NCBI GenBank assembly: GCA_040768665.1
Contig: JAXGMN010000022.1
Coordinates: forward strand, 1-64,000
Length of the DNA stretch: 64,000 bases
Source of the DNA: JABWBD01 sp040768665
GTDB taxonomy: Bacteria; Planctomycetota; Planctomycetia; Pirellulales; Thermoguttaceae
Direction: 5' to 3'
In this document: positions 6,801 to 14,763 of the stretch, one piece after another
Numbering within the stretch: the stretch's first letter is position 1
How the letters are laid out: every line of letters begins with the position of its first letter
The notes under the pieces: model-generated
The model's input: only the letters and a program-made list of their open reading frames with translations
The model's database searches: none
Told to the model about the DNA's origin: nothing
Translations under genes and position numbers: made by a program

Positions 6801-7844
6801 ATGAATCACGTTGATCGAGCGGATTACGAAGACCCCGTGAACGAAGTCCGCGAGATGTTGATCGCCGACGGATTGCTCGGCGGCGACTCCGCGGTGCTGA
6901 CGCCGCTGGCCGGCGGCGTGTCGTGCGATGTGATCAAGGTGGCCAGCGGCGACCGGACCATGGTCGTCAAGCGGGCGTTGAAGAAACTCCGCGTCAAGGA
7001 CGACTGGTTTGCCGATCCTTCGAGAAACCGGTACGAGCATCGCTACATGTCGACCGTCGGCGCGATCCTGCCGGGCGCGGTCCCCAAGGTGATCCACACC
7101 AACGATCCGCGGGGATATTTTTGCATGGAGTGGCTCGGCGAGGGCTGGGGCAACTGGAAGCAACAGATGCTGGGCGGCAACGCCGACCGCGCGGTCGCCG
7201 AGGAAGCGGGTGCGATCCTCGGACGGATCCACCGAGCGACGTTCGGCGATCCAACCCTGCGGGCCGCCTTCGACAACACGCCCAACTTCTTCGACCTCCG
7301 CCTGGAGCCGTATCTGCTCACCGCGGGCCGGCGTCACCCGGAGTGGGAATCGGAGTTCCGCGACGAAGCCGAGCGGATCCGGACCACGCGAGAATGCCTC
7401 GTCCATGGCGACTACAGTCCGAAGAACATCCTGGTGCGTGAGGGAAGGGTCGTAATCCTGGATTGCGAGGTGGCGTGGTTCGGCGATCCCTCGTTCGATC
7501 TGGCGTTTCTGCTGAGTCATCTCCACCTGAAGGCGCTGTACCACGCGCCGCTTGATCGAGGGTTCTTTGCGATGCCCGGCGCCGCGGCGGCGGCCTATAA
7601 TCGACAACGCGAATTCTCGCAAACGGAACGCGAGGCGTTCGATCGCCGGACGGCCCGATTGCTCCTGATGCTGATGCTCGCCCGGGTCGACGGCAAGTCG
7701 CCGGTCGAGTATCTTTCAGCCCAGGCAGGAAAGCAGGACTTCGTCCGCCGTTTCGTTCGTCGTCGCCTGCCGGGCGGGTCGCTGACCCTGGAAGCCGTGG
7801 CCCGGCAGTGGTGGGAACAGTGCCGCAAGATTCCATCCCCGTAG
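6801..7844 (+). CDS. APH-family phosphotransferase (small-molecule kinase)
   Basis: 347 residues with an aminoglycoside-phosphotransferase-type kinase fold. Visible elements: an N-lobe lysine in TMVVKRALKKL, the catalytic loop CLVHGDYSPKNILV (HGD), and VVILDCEVAWFGDPSFDLAFLLSH, with the Mg-binding Asp and the usual DPSFDLA tail. This subfamily contains sugar, homoserine, choline and methylthioribose kinases as well as resistance enzymes. The true substrate is not evident, and no resistance role is implied. It is tightly placed between the DUF4058 gene (4 bp) and the enolase paralogue (8 bp), so the kinase and the dehydratase may act on one metabolite. Confidence 0.85.
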   Translation: MNHVDRADYEDPVNEVREMLIADGLLGGDSAVLTPLAGGVSCDVIKVASGDRTMVVKRALKKLRVKDDWFADPSRNRYEHRYMSTVGAILPGAVPKVIHTNDPRGYFCMEWLGEGWGNWKQQMLGGNADRAVAEEAGAILGRIHRATFGDPTLRAAFDNTPNFFDLRLEPYLLTAGRRHPEWESEFRDEAERIRTTRECLVHGDYSPKNILVREGRVVILDCEVAWFGDPSFDLAFLLSHLHLKALYHAPLDRGFFAMPGAAAAAYNRQREFSQTEREAFDRRTARLLLMLMLARVDGKSPVEYLSAQAGKQDFVRRFVRRRLPGGSLTLEAVARQWWEQCRKIPSP

Positions 7845-7852
7845 AGCCGTCC

Positions 7853-9172
7853 ATGGTCAAGATCCAATCGGTCGACGCCTATCAGGTTTTCGATTCGCGT
7901 GGGAATCCCACCGTCGAAGCGGAAGTAACCCTGGATAACGGCATCCGCGGCTACGGCATCGTGCCGTCGGGCGCATCCACGGGCCAGTACGAGGCGTTGG
8001 AACTCCGCGACGGGGATCCCCGGCGGTTTCGCGGCAAGTCGGTGCTTCGGGCTGTCGAGCACGTCCGCGGGCCGCTGTGCCGGCTCGTTGCCGGAATGGA
8101 CGCGACCGACCAGCGGGCCATCGACGAAGCCATGGTCGAACGGGACGGCACGGAGAACAAGTCCCGCTTCGGAGCCAACGCGATCCTTGCCGTCTCGATG
8201 GGCGTTGCCGACGCAGCGGCGCGGGCTCGCGAAATACCTCTGTACGAGCATCTCGGCGACGGCCGGGGCGACCTGTTGCCGCTTCCCGAAATCCAGGTCA
8301 TCGGGGGCGGGGCCCACGCCAACTGGCGAACCGACCTGCAAGACTGGCTCGTGATCGCCACGGGGGCAGGCAGCTACGAGGAGGTCCTGGAGATCACGTT
8401 CAACGTTTCGCAAGCCGCCTGCGATATCATGAAAGCCCGCGGCGCCTACTTCGGTGCGGCGGACGAGGGTGGGCTGTGGCCCGAGTTCGACACCAACGAG
8501 GCGGCCTTCGAACTGTTTGTCGAGGCGGTAGAAAAGGCAGGTTACACGCCCGGCGAGGAGGCGTCTCTCTCCCTGGACATTGCTGCCAGCGATCTCTACG
8601 ACCGCCGGACGCGGACCTACCGGCTGGCCCTGGAAGGCCGGACCCTGACCTCGGAGCAGTTCGTCGATCAACTGATCGCCTGGTGCGAAAAGTACGCGGT
8701 GGTATCGATCGAGGATCCGGCTGCCGACGACGACTGGGAGGGGTGGAAACGCTTCCACGACGCCCTCGGAAACCGCCTGCAAGTCGTGGGCGACGACCTT
8801 TTCACGACGAACGTCGACCGGATTCGCACCGGCATCGAGCGGGGCGTGGCCAACGCGGTGCTGATCAAGCTGAACCAGATCGGCACGGTCACCGAGACGA
8901 TCGACGCGATCCGCCTCACGCAAAAGGCCGGCTGGGCGCCGATCGTCAGCGCCCGCTCGGGGGAAACGGAAGAGGCTTTCATCTCCCATCTGGCGGTGGC
9001 AACCAACGCGGGGCAACTCAAGGTCGGAGCCTTCGCCCGCGGCGAGCGGATGGCCAAGTGGAACGAGGTCCTGCGAATCGGGCGATCGTTGGGGCAGAGG
9101 GCGAGGTTCGTGGGAGCGGAGATTTTCGAGTCGATCCTTCCTTGCCGCCGCGGACCGAGGCGATTGCCGTAA
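7853..9172 (+). CDS. Divergent enolase paralogue
   Basis: 439 residues from the ATG at 7853. It follows enolase throughout: FDSRGNPTVEAEV, VPSGASTGQYEALELRDGD, ENKSRFGANAILAVS, ADEGGLWPEF (catalytic Glu), SLDIAASDLYD, VSIEDP and GDDLFTTN (metal ligands), VLIKLNQIGTVTET (catalytic Lys) and KVGAFARGERMAKWNE. Two catalytic-site residues differ from the canonical enzyme. DIQEFM becomes DLQDWL, so the Glu equivalent to yeast E168 is Asp. SHRSGET becomes SARSGET, so the His equivalent to yeast H373 is Ala. The Asn of NGG-HA is also Gly. It is therefore unlikely to be the housekeeping enolase, and a related dehydratase acting on a phosphorylated acid made by the adjacent kinase is plausible. Confidence 0.9.
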   Translation: MVKIQSVDAYQVFDSRGNPTVEAEVTLDNGIRGYGIVPSGASTGQYEALELRDGDPRRFRGKSVLRAVEHVRGPLCRLVAGMDATDQRAIDEAMVERDGTENKSRFGANAILAVSMGVADAAARAREIPLYEHLGDGRGDLLPLPEIQVIGGGAHANWRTDLQDWLVIATGAGSYEEVLEITFNVSQAACDIMKARGAYFGAADEGGLWPEFDTNEAAFELFVEAVEKAGYTPGEEASLSLDIAASDLYDRRTRTYRLALEGRTLTSEQFVDQLIAWCEKYAVVSIEDPAADDDWEGWKRFHDALGNRLQVVGDDLFTTNVDRIRTGIERGVANAVLIKLNQIGTVTETIDAIRLTQKAGWAPIVSARSGETEEAFISHLAVATNAGQLKVGAFARGERMAKWNEVLRIGRSLGQRARFVGAEIFESILPCRRGPRRLP

Positions 9173-9182
9173 TCCGGCCCCG

Positions 9183-9203
9183 AGATTACCAATCCGTCCT
9201 ACC
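9183..9203. repeat. Single half of the palindromic REP-like repeat
   Basis: AGATTACCAATCCGTCCTACC matches one half of the double palindromes at 706-761 and 5096-5142. It lies just after the enolase paralogue stop. Confidence 0.7.
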
Positions 9204-9291
9204 GAAAGGGCAGTTGGCTTGTGGAGTTGAACGAGGGGCCAGAACTCCCACCTTGTTTGCCGGGTGGTTGGAAAAATTCTCGCCGCGGCGC

Positions 9292-9320
9292 TTGACAACG
9301 CCAACTGAGTTACCCATAAT
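9292..9320 (+). promoter_or_regulatory. Strong sigma-70 promoter before the third riboswitch
   Basis: TTGACA (9292-9297), a 17-bp spacer, then CATAAT (9315-9320). Expected transcription start is near 9327, just before the riboswitch outer stem GCGTTGG. Confidence 0.8.
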
Positions 9321-9329
9321 CGGCCGTTG

Positions 9330-9520
9330 TTGTTGCGTTGGTGGTCGGTCGCTTGATTCGCAAGGGCCGACGAACAGGGAATCCGGTGCAAATCCGGGAC
9401 GGTCCCCGCCGCTGTAACCGAGTGCGAACGCCGCGTCCGACTCTCTCGCCATTGTCGCGAAAGCGACGAGAAGGCCGGGGCGCAGGCGGCTCGGAAGTCA
9501 GAAGACCTACCAACGCATGG
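9330..9520 (+). promoter_or_regulatory. Cobalamin riboswitch leading the PEP-CTERM/CobO operon
   Basis: All core elements are present: AGGGAATCCGGTGCAAATCC, GGTCCCCGCCGCTGTAACC, CGCCATTGTCG-CGAAAG-CGACGAGAAGG, and the B12 box GGAAGTCAGAAGACCTACC (9492-9510). The outer stem pairs GCGTTGG (9335-9341) with CCAACGC. After the box, GCTTCGCGAGGG and GAAGTCCGCGAA can pair and may belong to the expression platform. It should switch the downstream surface-protein operon and cobO off when cobalamin is sufficient. Confidence 0.93.
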
Positions 9521-9661
9521 TCGGCGGTGCTTCGCGAGGGACGAAGTCCGCGAAACCTGAGTTTCCTGTGAGTCCCGCCCTCTCCCGGTTTGCGGCGTAG
9601 ATTGCCGTTCATCCTTTGCACAGAAATTCCCCTGCCCGGGCACTTCTGTATTGAATTAGCC

Positions 9662-10588
9662 ATGAAGTGCGCCGTACGGGGAAGGGCGCTAGGGCTATGC
9701 CCAAGACGCACGCATGCGGGACCGGGGCCACATTGGGGCGATGGCGTGCTCCGACCTTCCGGCCTGTTAGTCCGTTCGCAGCAGAGGGTTGCCGGGAGAG
9801 CCGCTCGCCGCGCGTGCCCCGCTTTTACGTTGGTTGAGTTGCTGGTGGTGATCGGCGTCATCGGAATTCTGGTTGCCTTGTTGCTTCCCGCGGTCCAGGC
9901 GGCTCGCGAGGCCGCGCGGCGGGCGAGCTGCCTGAACAACTTCCGGCAACTGGGGATCGGCCTGCACAACTACCACAACGCACTCGGGTGCTTTCCTCCC
10001 GGTGGCATTGAACCCCGGTCGCCGTGGAAACCGCAGGCCCGTCAACTTGCCTGGTCCGTGTTTCTTCTGCCCTATATCGAGCAGCAACCGCTTTACGACC
10101 GCCTCGACACCAACAAGCCCTTCGACGCTCCGGAAAACGCCGAGCCCGCCGCAACCATTCTCCCCGTCTACATCTGTCCCAGCGTGCCGCAGGGCAACCA
10201 GTTGCGAGTGGGCCGCGGCCCGTGTCAATACGGGGGAATCTACGGCGAGCGGATCGTTTCGCCGAACAATCCGCCCAAGGGCGTGATGCTCTACGACCGC
10301 GCCGTTTCCATCGCGGAGATTACCGACGGGACGTCGGCCACCTTGATCCTCTCCGAAGACAGCCATTTCGACGACGGGCAATGGATCAACGGCCGCAATG
10401 TGTTCGATCAGGCATTTGCGATCAACCAGGCGCCGTCGTTCGAAAACGATATTCGCAGCGAGCACCCCGGAGGCGCCAACGGGCTGTTTTGCGACGGCTC
10501 CGCCCGCTTCCTCGCCGAGACAATGCCCTTGCCGACGCTGGCGGCTCTCTGCACCCGCGCCGGCGGTGAAGTGAATCAAGTACCATGA
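9662..10588 (+). CDS. DUF1559 pilin-like secreted protein
   Basis: About 308 residues from the ATG at 9662; a GTG at 9746 is an alternative and neither has a clear ribosome site. It carries a type IV pilin-like N-terminus (FTLVELLVVIGVIGILVALL), then LPAVQAAREAARRASCLNNFRQLGIGLHNYHN, the DUF1559 signature. The C-terminus has EHPGGANGLFCDGSARFLAE, the typical end of this planctomycete family. A prepilin peptidase would cut before FTLVE, giving a protein anchored by one helix. It is the first gene after the cobalamin riboswitch, which is unusual for this very large family and suggests a role at the cell surface in corrinoid metabolism. Confidence 0.9.
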   Translation: MKCAVRGRALGLCPRRTHAGPGPHWGDGVLRPSGLLVRSQQRVAGRAARRACPAFTLVELLVVIGVIGILVALLLPAVQAAREAARRASCLNNFRQLGIGLHNYHNALGCFPPGGIEPRSPWKPQARQLAWSVFLLPYIEQQPLYDRLDTNKPFDAPENAEPAATILPVYICPSVPQGNQLRVGRGPCQYGGIYGERIVSPNNPPKGVMLYDRAVSIAEITDGTSATLILSEDSHFDDGQWINGRNVFDQAFAINQAPSFENDIRSEHPGGANGLFCDGSARFLAETMPLPTLAALCTRAGGEVNQVP

Positions 10589-10631
10589 CTCCTATTTTCA
10601 ATCTCGACACGATTCGACGAAGGAGACTCTT

Positions 10632-11483
10632 GTGAACCGCATCATTCCCAAGGCGGCGGGTCTGGTTCTGGCCCAGATTCTGCTCTTCCAAACGGCGACC
10701 TGCGCCACCGCCGCTTCCGTAACTTTCGAGGATCTGACGCCCACCGAGTCGTACACGGGCCCCGGCGGAGGAAAGTACTGGAACGGTTCCGTTGGAAGCG
10801 TCGGTTTCACCAGTGGCGGAGTGAGCTTCAGCAATTCCTACAACTCAACCTATGGGTCTTGGGACGGTTGGGCTTATTCCAACACCACCGACACCACCAT
10901 AGCCGGCTTCACGAACCAATATAGCGCGTACACCGGCGGCGGCTACGGGGGGAGCGGCAACTACGGGGTTTACTGCGAGCCCTGGTCGTTGTCGCCGACG
11001 GTCGAGCTCGCCCCGGGCACCGCGGTCACCGGCGCCTACTTCACCAACACCACCTACGCGGCCCTCTCCATGCTCAACGGCGATTCATTTGCCAAGGAGT
11101 TCGGAGGCGACAGCGGCAGCGATCCCGACTGGTTCAAGCTCACGATTACCGGCTTGGATGCGTTGGACGCGCCGACCGGATTGGTCGAATTCTATCTGGC
11201 CGACTACCGATTCACAGATAACGCCCGGGACTACATCATCGACGTCTGGAGTTGGGTTGATCTGACGGACCTGGGCAACGCCACGAAACTCGCCTTCGAC
11301 TTGAGTTCGTCGGACAACGGTGATTACGGAATGAACACCCCCGGCTATTTCGCACTCGACAACCTCACCACACAGGCCGTTTCCGAACCTTCGACGCTGG
11401 TCATGCTGGGAGTCGGTGCCTTGATGCTCGGATCGGCCTATGCCGTACGGAAGCGACGACCGGCTTCGTCGCAGTCCGGCTAG
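10632..11483 (+). CDS. DUF4465 PEP-CTERM surface protein, first copy
   Basis: 283 residues. The GTG start has AGGAG six bases upstream. Signal peptide at residues 1-28 (LVLAQILLFQTATCATAAS), then the DUF4465 fold: VTFEDLTP near the N-terminus, TSGGVSFSNSYNSTYGSWDGWAYSN, NQYSAYTGGG, NTTYAALSMLNGDSFAKEFGGDSGSDPDWFKL and YFALDNL. The C-terminus is a PEP-CTERM sorting signal (SEPSTLVMLGVGALMLGS, then Arg/Lys). From memory, DUF4465 includes the BtuH corrinoid-binding surface proteins of Bacteroides, often found in B12-regulated loci. Its place behind a cobalamin riboswitch suggests cobalamin binding outside the cell; this is inference. It is closely related to the protein at 12549-13511. Confidence 0.88.
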   Translation: MNRIIPKAAGLVLAQILLFQTATCATAASVTFEDLTPTESYTGPGGGKYWNGSVGSVGFTSGGVSFSNSYNSTYGSWDGWAYSNTTDTTIAGFTNQYSAYTGGGYGGSGNYGVYCEPWSLSPTVELAPGTAVTGAYFTNTTYAALSMLNGDSFAKEFGGDSGSDPDWFKLTITGLDALDAPTGLVEFYLADYRFTDNARDYIIDVWSWVDLTDLGNATKLAFDLSSSDNGDYGMNTPGYFALDNLTTQAVSEPSTLVMLGVGALMLGSAYAVRKRRPASSQSG

Positions 11484-11620
11484 GCCTCAGACGAAAAAAC
11501 GTTTGGGGACCGTCCCGATTTTCCCGCAGGCGGAATGGAGCGGTCCCCTTCAGAGTCAGCGCGGGGCGCAACCGCGGCGGCATCACAGCTATCTTACCTC
11601 AATTGTCGATCACCAGGACC

Positions 11621-12502
11621 ATGAGAAGCACCCCGTTCGCATTGACCTTGGCATTACTGCCGGCGCTCCTTCCCGCAACCGCCGCGCTGGCCGGCTCATA
11701 CTCCGGGCCCACCGACACGTCGCACGGGATCGACGCGGCGATTCCTTCCAGCAGCCCGCTGTTTGTCGAGTGGGCCGACGCGATCCTCCCCATCGGCGGC
11801 GGGACGTATTTCGCGACCAATGGGAGCAGTTCGATCTCCACGACCGGATACAATTCGCTCGGCGATCTCAGCGCCGCCCAGATCGCCAACGGCGATTCGC
11901 CGGGCTACATCACCGTGACCTTTCCCAGCGGCATCCGAAACGGCCCCGGCGCCGACTTCGCGGTCTTCGAAAACGGCTTTATTTACCCCGGCGATCCTTA
12001 CCTCTTCGCGGAGCTGGCCTACGTCGACGTCTCCACCAACGGCGTGGACTTCGCGCGGTTCCCGTCCGTATCCACCAACACGACCTACGCGGGCACGTTC
12101 GGTCCCGCGTTCGCCGGCTACGACATGACGAACGTCCACAACCTGGCGGGCAAACACGCGAGCGGCTACGGCACACCGTTCGACCTCGACGACCTGCTGC
12201 TCGACCAGTTCGTGCAGAGCAACGCGGTAGACCTGAACAACATCCAGTATCTCCGTCTCTTCGACATTCCCGGCAGCGGAGACTACACCGACAGCCTGGG
12301 CAATCCGATCCTGGACAACTGGATGACGACCGGAAGCGGTGGTTTCGATTTTCGGCTTCCCGCCGGCCAGGGGATCGGTGTGCTACACGCCGTCCCCGAG
12401 CCGAGCAGCCTGGCGATGGTCGCCGCGGCATTTGTCACGGGGCTATTCATTGTTTGTCGGCGTCGCGGCCGCCGCAATTCAACCTCGAAAGGCGCACGAT
12501 GA
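11621..12502 (+). CDS. PEP-CTERM surface protein of unknown family
   Basis: About 293 residues from the ATG at 11621. A signal peptide (ALTLALLPALLPATAALA) is followed by a beta-rich ectodomain with GADFAVFENGFIYPGDP, AELAYVDVSTNGVDFARFPS, NLAGKHASGYGTPFDLDDL and NNIQYLRLFDIPGSGDYTDS. It ends in VPEPSSLAMVAAAFVTGLF and an Arg-rich tail, a canonical PEP-CTERM signal. I do not recognise a named domain. It lies between the two DUF4465 proteins in the riboswitch operon, so it may be part of the same surface complex. Confidence 0.82.
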   Translation: MRSTPFALTLALLPALLPATAALAGSYSGPTDTSHGIDAAIPSSSPLFVEWADAILPIGGGTYFATNGSSSISTTGYNSLGDLSAAQIANGDSPGYITVTFPSGIRNGPGADFAVFENGFIYPGDPYLFAELAYVDVSTNGVDFARFPSVSTNTTYAGTFGPAFAGYDMTNVHNLAGKHASGYGTPFDLDDLLLDQFVQSNAVDLNNIQYLRLFDIPGSGDYTDSLGNPILDNWMTTGSGGFDFRLPAGQGIGVLHAVPEPSSLAMVAAAFVTGLFIVCRRRGRRNSTSKGAR

Positions 12503-12548
12503 AACGAGTCGGGGAAGCCGGCTGGATCGCCTGTTTGGAAAGGTCTCC

Positions 12549-13511
12549 ATGAGTCGTACTGTCTTAGACGTGTTCGGACGGCTAACCGCCGCTGTCGTCG
12601 CGGTCGGCACGGCGACGTGCGCCGGCGCCGCCGTCATCGACTTCGAGGATCTCACGCCGACATCGCCGTACGCCGCCACCAACTACACCGGCCCTGGTGG
12701 CGGTTGGTACTGGAGCGGGCCCGATCCGAATGGAACAGAAGAACCGGACCCGTGGGGCCGACCACAGCCGGTCAAGGTGGGGACATTTGCCAGCGGAGGA
12801 GCGGATTTCGGCAATCGCCATAATTTGAACGGCGGAAGTTGGAGCGGTTTCGCCTATTCGAGCACGACAGACACGACCACCGGCGGCCACACGAACCAGT
12901 ATAGCGCCTACGCCGGTTCGGGAGCGCAGGACAGCGCCAACTACGGCGTGGCCTACGGGTATCTTGACTTGGGGACGACCCTGTTCGGCAATCCGCCCTT
13001 CGATCCCAGCGATCCCACGCACCTGCAGCAGTTGCCGTGGTTTGAGATCCCCGACGGCGCAGTGATTCAAGACGCTTACGTGACGAATACGACCTACGCG
13101 GCTTTGTCGATGGTCACCGGGGACAGTTTCGCCAAGAAGTTCGGTGGCGCCAACGGCAACGATCCCGATTGGTTCAAGCTCAACGCCTACGGTACGGATG
13201 CCGCCGGGATTCCGTTGTCCTCGACTGTGGAACTGTACCTCGCCGACTACCGTTTCGCCGACAATGGCCAGGACTACATTCTGGGCGATTGGACACTGCT
13301 CGACCTCTCGCCGCTGGCCGGCGCGACACGCCTCTATTTCAATCTCTCTTCGTCCGACGCGGGCGAGTGGGGCATGAACACACCTTCCTATTTCGCCCTC
13401 GACAACGTCCGTTTTGCGATGGTTCCGGAACCGTCGACGTTGGCAACCCTATTCAGCGGCTGCCTTTTCCTATGCGGTCTGGCGATTCTGTGGAGCCGGA
13501 GGGTCCGTTGA
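12549..13511 (+). CDS. DUF4465 PEP-CTERM surface protein, second copy
   Basis: 320 residues. The ATG at 12549 is preceded by GGAAAGG. Signal peptide ends near GTATCAGA, then VIDFEDLTP, TFASGGADFGNRHNLNGGSW, NQYSAYAGSGAQDSANYGVAY, NTTYAALSMVTGDSFAKKFG and SYFALDN parallel the first DUF4465 copy block by block. It has two insertions: PDPNGTEEPDPWGRPQP near residue 58 and NPPFDPSDPTHLQQLPWFE near residue 147. The C-terminus is VPEPSTLATLFSGCLFLCGL followed by RR. It probably arose by duplication inside this operon. If the family binds corrinoids, the two copies may differ in ligand preference. Confidence 0.88.
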   Translation: MSRTVLDVFGRLTAAVVAVGTATCAGAAVIDFEDLTPTSPYAATNYTGPGGGWYWSGPDPNGTEEPDPWGRPQPVKVGTFASGGADFGNRHNLNGGSWSGFAYSSTTDTTTGGHTNQYSAYAGSGAQDSANYGVAYGYLDLGTTLFGNPPFDPSDPTHLQQLPWFEIPDGAVIQDAYVTNTTYAALSMVTGDSFAKKFGGANGNDPDWFKLNAYGTDAAGIPLSSTVELYLADYRFADNGQDYILGDWTLLDLSPLAGATRLYFNLSSSDAGEWGMNTPSYFALDNVRFAMVPEPSTLATLFSGCLFLCGLAILWSRRVR

Positions 13512-13642
13512 AAATAGGTACTCGGGGGCAGCCTCTCTTAGAACAGCCGGACAATCCTGTTTCAAGTCGTTTCACCGAAATGCCTGGGAGGCGCTGACTA
13601 CGACGTAGCCGCACATTGGGCGCAAGGCAAGGAGCCAAGGAG

Positions 13643-14164
13643 ATGGATACCCGAGGGTATGTCCACGTTTACACCGGCGACGGTAAAGGCAAGACGACGG
13701 CCGCGCTGGGTCTGGCGGTGCGGGCCGCCGGGGCGGGCTGGCGGATTTTTTTGGGCCAGTTCGTCAAGGGAATGCTCTACAGCGAGTTGGCCGCGCTGGA
13801 ATCGCTCTCGCACTGGATCACCGTCCGCCAGTTCGGCCGGACCTGTTTCATCGACCGGGAGCCCGAGCAGGCGGATCTCGACCGCGCTGAACAGGGCTTC
13901 TTCGAATGCCGAGAGGCAATCGTCTCGGGCACGTACAAGCTCGTCATTCTCGACGAGGCCAACGTGGCCGTAGCACTCGGCGTTTTGCCGCTGGACGACC
14001 TGATCGAGTTGATCGAATGCAAACCGAGCGGCGTGGAACTCGTGATTACCGGCCGCTGGGCGCACCAGCGCGTGCTCGAATCCGCCGATCTGGTGACCGA
14101 GATGCAGGAGGTCAAGCACTATTACCGGCAAGGGGTGCTCGCGAGAGTGGGCGTCGAGAAGTAG
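13643..14164 (+). CDS. cobO: Cob(I)yrinic acid a,c-diamide adenosyltransferase
   Basis: 173 residues. The ATG at 13643 has AAGGAG eight bases upstream; a longer frame from 13616 lacks this. Uses ATP to add the adenosyl group to cob(I)alamin or precursors. Walker A is TGDGKGKTTAALG near residue 11. WRIFLGQFVKG, VRQFGRTCFI, Walker B YKLVILDEANVAV and VELVITGRWAHQ follow in the family order. It is the last gene of the riboswitch-led operon, 132 bp after the second DUF4465 gene. This links the surface proteins to corrinoid salvage: imported corrinoid is adenosylated here. It is the intact relative of the P-loop-less protein at 5207-5665. Confidence 0.93.
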   Translation: MDTRGYVHVYTGDGKGKTTAALGLAVRAAGAGWRIFLGQFVKGMLYSELAALESLSHWITVRQFGRTCFIDREPEQADLDRAEQGFFECREAIVSGTYKLVILDEANVAVALGVLPLDDLIELIECKPSGVELVITGRWAHQRVLESADLVTEMQEVKHYYRQGVLARVGVEK

Positions 14165-14186
14165 GTCCCGCTTGCCGAGCGGGACC
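14164..14186. terminator. Perfect hairpin between convergent genes
   Basis: GGTCCCGCT (14164-14172), a five-base loop and AGCGGGACC (14178-14186) form a perfect 9-bp stem directly after cobO and before the convergent mntR-like gene. There is no T-run, so it may be a weak or Rho-assisted bidirectional terminator. Confidence 0.5.
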
Positions 14187-14257
14187 TGGAATCGCCGACT
14201 ACGTCGGAAACCCCAAGCTTGATACAGAGCGTACCAGCCCGCCCTGCTTCCGCCTGC

Positions 14258-14675
14258 CTAGCTCCTGCAATCGCCTCGGAGAAACCGTTTCATGGCCCGC
14301 AAGGTTTCGTCGCTCACGTGATGTTCGATTCCCTCGGCGTCGGTGGCGGCCGTTCGCTCGGAAACCCCCAACGCGACCAGGAACTCCACGACCGTCCGGT
14401 GGCGCTGCTTCGACGCCTGGGCAAGCCGCCGCTTCCTCGCTGAGCTCGACCGGGCCGTACGGCTGCGTGACGACCAGTCCTGCCCGCTGCAATCGAGCGA
14501 TCGTCCGATTCACCGTCACATGGCTGACAGCGAAGTGCCCCGCCAAATCGGTCACGCGGCACTGACCCTTGGTTTCGATCCATTCGTCGATCGCCTCCAC
14601 GTAGTCTTCCGCCGTCTCCGTAGCATGGTCGCGCCGCGTTCTGGCATGGCGATTGGGGATTTGCCGGCCGGGCAT
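14258..14675 (-). pseudogene. mntR: MntR/DtxR-family metal regulator, frameshifted
   Basis: The ATG at 14675 follows AAGAAGGGA. The N-terminal winged helix is clear: TAEDYVEAIDEWIETKGQCR, then VTDLAGHFAVSHVTVNRTIARLQRAGLV. At about 14443 (after ELSEE) the frame must change by one base to continue as RRLAQASKQRHRTVVEFL, then VALGVSERTAATDAEGIEHH and VSDETLRAMKRFL, the metal-binding and dimerisation region, ending at TAG 14258. With the shift repaired, the protein is about 139 residues, a normal MntR length. Either the gene is newly broken or a base is miscalled. MntR proteins sense Mn(II) and repress manganese uptake genes. A cation-efflux gene fragment lies 0.7 kb away. Confidence 0.8.
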
Positions 14676-14763
14676 GACGATCCCTTCTTGCGAGCGGTGG
14701 AAGGTTGCAGAAGACACTTCGGTTTCTCAAGAAACCGCAGCCGTCGGTGCGACCGTCGCTCAA

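Noticed and set aside
7853..9172. Naming the enolase-like gene eno
   Set aside because: Two catalytic-site residues differ from all canonical enolases I recall, and the context is not glycolytic.
7595..9643. Minus-strand open frame of 682 codons over the kinase, enolase and riboswitch
   Set aside because: It crosses the plus-strand riboswitch and enolase paralogue and has no family character.
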